Shown here one piece after another: positions 62,277 through 64,000 of a stretch of 64,000 nucleotides of DNA (the stretch's first letter is position 1; each line of letters starts with the position of its first letter). The notes beneath the pieces are model-generated. The model was not told where the DNA came from. It ran no database searches and saw only the letters and a list, made by a program, of their open reading frames with translations. This DNA is from Novosphingobium sediminicola. Its GTDB lineage: Bacteria; Pseudomonadota; Alphaproteobacteria; Sphingomonadales; Sphingomonadaceae. The position numbers were made by a program, and so were the translations under genes. The stretch lies in assembly GCF_014196525.1 (NCBI RefSeq), contig NZ_JACIDX010000016.1:1-64000 (forward strand). Reading direction: 5' to 3'.

Positions 62277-64000
62277 TTATTCCAGTTCCAGAATGATGTA
62301 ATCGACCGGCAGGCTCTCGCCCGGCTTGGCGTTAATCTTGCCGATGGTGGCCGATTTTTCGGCGCGCAGGATGTTTTCCATCTTCATCGCCTCGACCACG
62401 GCCAGCGGCTGCCCCGCTTCGACCTTGTCGCCTTCCTTGACGCCCAGCGACACCAGCAGCCCCGGCATCGGACAGATCAGGAATTTCGACAGATCGGGCG
62501 GGATCTTTTCGATCATATGATCGGCCAGAGCCGCAACATGGGCGGGCAGAATCTCGACCTTGTGGATCGCGCCGCGCGTGGTCACTTTCAGCCCGGTGCG
62601 CGTCGGCTCGATTTTCAGCCCCAGCACTTCCTCGCCCACTTCGGCCACGATCAGGTGGTCGCCGGGCGTATATTCCATCGCCAGATCGACCTCTGCGCCA
62701 TTCACGCGCACGCTGTCGGTATCGACGCTGACGGCGAATTTCTCACCATCGAGGCGGACCACCCATTCCGAGGGCGGGGCCAGCACATGGGCCAGTTGCC
62801 CATCGACCTGACGCGCGCGGTCGGCCCGCGCGGTGGCGATAAAGCCCGAAACCGCCGCGATATGGGCCAGCGTCTGCGCGTCGGTCGCCGCGCCGTGGAA
62901 GCCCTCGGGATATTCCTCGGCGATGAAGCCCGTGGTCAGCTCGCCGCTGCGGAAGCGGGGGTGCTGCATGATGGCCGAAACGAAGTCGATGTTGTGGCCC
63001 AGCCCCTCGATCTCGAACTGGTCGAGCGCGGCGATCTGCTTGTCGGCGGCCTCGTCGCGGGTTTCGCCCCATGTGATCAGCTTGGCGATCATGGGATCAT
63101 AGAACATCGAAACTTCGCCGCCTTCATAGACGCCATCGTCGACGCGCACGCCGTCGATCCCCCGGCGGCCATTTTCCGCGCCATCGTCGGTCCATCCGTC
63201 TACCGGCGGGCGATAGCGCGAGAGGCGGCCCGTGCTGGGCAAAAATCCGCGATAGGGATCTTCGGCATAGACGCGGTTTTCAATCGCCCAGCCGTCGATC
63301 TTCACATCATCCTGCGTGATGGCCAGCTTTTCGCCATAGGCCACGCGGATCATCTGTTCGACCAGATCGATGCCGGTGATCGCCTCGGTGACCGGGTGTT
63401 CGACCTGAAGGCGGGTGTTCATTTCGAGGAAGTAGAAGCTCTCGCCGGTCTTGTCGGCGCCCGAAACGATCAGTTCGACCGTGCCCGCGCTGTAATAGCC
63501 CACCGCGCGGGACAGGGCGACGCATTGCTCGCCCATCGCCTTGCGCATCGCGGGGCTGACAAAGGGCGAGGGGGCTTCTTCCACCACCTTCTGGTGGCGG
63601 CGCTGGATCGAGCATTCGCGCTCGTTCAGGTAAAGGATATTGCCGTGCTGATCGCCCAGGATCTGGATCTCGATATGGCGCGGGTCCTGAATGAACTTTT
63701 CGATGAAGACGCGGTCATCGCCGAAGGAGTTCAGCCCCTCGCGCTTCACGCTTTCAAAGCCCTCGCGCACGTCCCTTTCGGAAAAGGCAAGGCGCATGCC
63801 CTTGCCGCCGCCGCCCGCGCTGGCTTTCATCATCACCGGATAGCCGATCTCATTGCTGATCTCGACGGCATGATCGGTGTCGCGGATTTCGCCGACAAAG
63901 CCGGGGACGACATTGACGCCCGCCGATTTGGCCAGCTTCTTCGATTCGATCTTGTCGCCCATCGCGGCAATCGCGCCCACAGGCGGGCCGATGAAGGCGA
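62277..64000 (-). CDS. pccA: Acetyl/propionyl-CoA carboxylase alpha subunit, partial at window edge
   Basis: This is the biotin-dependent carboxylase subunit that carboxylates biotin and carries it to the beta subunit; propionyl-CoA or a related acyl-CoA is the usual substrate in this group. The gene is cut at the right end, so the N-terminus of the biotin carboxylase domain is missing. The visible part starts in FIGPPVGAIAAMGDKIESKK. The ATP-grasp domain shows MKASAGGGGKGMRLA, ERECSIQRRHQKVVEEAPSP and EMNTRLQVEHPVTEAITGIDLVE. The C-terminal biotinyl domain has EAMKMEN with the biotinylated lysine. Confidence 0.93.
   Translation of the reverse strand, partial: AFIGPPVGAIAAMGDKIESKKLAKSAGVNVVPGFVGEIRDTDHAVEISNEIGYPVMMKASAGGGGKGMRLAFSERDVREGFESVKREGLNSFGDDRVFIEKFIQDPRHIEIQILGDQHGNILYLNERECSIQRRHQKVVEEAPSPFVSPAMRKAMGEQCVALSRAVGYYSAGTVELIVSGADKTGESFYFLEMNTRLQVEHPVTEAITGIDLVEQMIRVAYGEKLAITQDDVKIDGWAIENRVYAEDPYRGFLPSTGRLSRYRPPVDGWTDDGAENGRRGIDGVRVDDGVYEGGEVSMFYDPMIAKLITWGETRDEAADKQIAALDQFEIEGLGHNIDFVSAIMQHPRFRSGELTTGFIAEEYPEGFHGAATDAQTLAHIAAVSGFIATARADRARQVDGQLAHVLAPPSEWVVRLDGEKFAVSVDTDSVRVNGAEVDLAMEYTPGDHLIVAEVGEEVLGLKIEPTRTGLKVTTRGAIHKVEILPAHVAALADHMIEKIPPDLSKFLICPMPGLLVSLGVKEGDKVEAGQPLAVVEAMKMENILRAEKSATIGKINAKPGESLPVDYIILELE

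Overview
The window is a high-GC chromosomal segment from an alphaproteobacterium, most likely of the order Sphingomonadales (Novosphingobium/Sphingobium-like). This placement is an inference from gene content: a DUF1153/SciP cell-cycle regulator, a DUF2093 protein, a SUF iron-sulfur operon led by an Rrf2 regulator, a large TonB-dependent receptor with TPR-sulfotransferase and AspH-type neighbours, and RND and FabI genes of alphaproteobacterial type. The two ends are cut: a truncated integrase and foreign-looking sequence lie at the left, and an incomplete acyl-CoA carboxylase gene at the right.

Layout. 1-1065: the edge of an integrated element, with a broken tyrosine integrase beside the 3' end of tRNA-Leu(CAG). 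1.3-8.6 kb: housekeeping genes (NDUFA9-like reductase, M23 peptidase, DUF2093, xseA, purD, PfkB-type adenosine kinase) and small proteins, including a tandem pair ending in F-S-(V/T)-Y-A. 8.6-14.5 kb: the suf operon in the order Rrf2 regulator-sufB-small secreted protein-sufC-sufD-sufS-sufT-sufA, with tightly packed or overlapping genes. 15-27.4 kb: pyrD, an acyl-CoA synthetase, a second M23 peptidase, a DUF455 protein, bcp-glnE, an agmatine-deiminase-like enzyme, dcd, a VOC protein, fdhD and a GST. 28-38 kb: an accessory-looking run on the + strand (TonB-dependent receptor, TPR-sulfotransferase, TPR-AspH hydroxylase, M3 peptidase, M28 peptidase), which reads as a peptide uptake/processing locus. 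38.4-47.6 kb: rpmB, tadA, RNase T2, nadC, a LytTR two-component pair, DsbA-like and M48 proteins, a PAS protein and a sterol-desaturase-like protein. 47.7-55.2 kb: fabI-brkB-dnaJ, pdxH, a CDF transporter, a serine hydrolase and mnmA. 55.3-64 kb: sciP, an RND efflux pair with a translationally coupled DUF445 protein, a Cys-rich small protein and pccA.

The strongest unexplained signal is a family of about 130-260 bp modular intergenic repeats, six copies in 64 kb, at 17974, 20051, 24595, 38107, 40958 and 52150. They are built from the same palindromic blocks in both orientations, and one end module sits 2-29 bases after a stop codon in six of its seven occurrences. Other points to follow up are a structured small-RNA candidate near 14.7 kb, overlapping divergent start codons of xseA and purD, an uncharacterised exported protein inside the suf operon, and perfect palindromes upstream of the TonB receptor.
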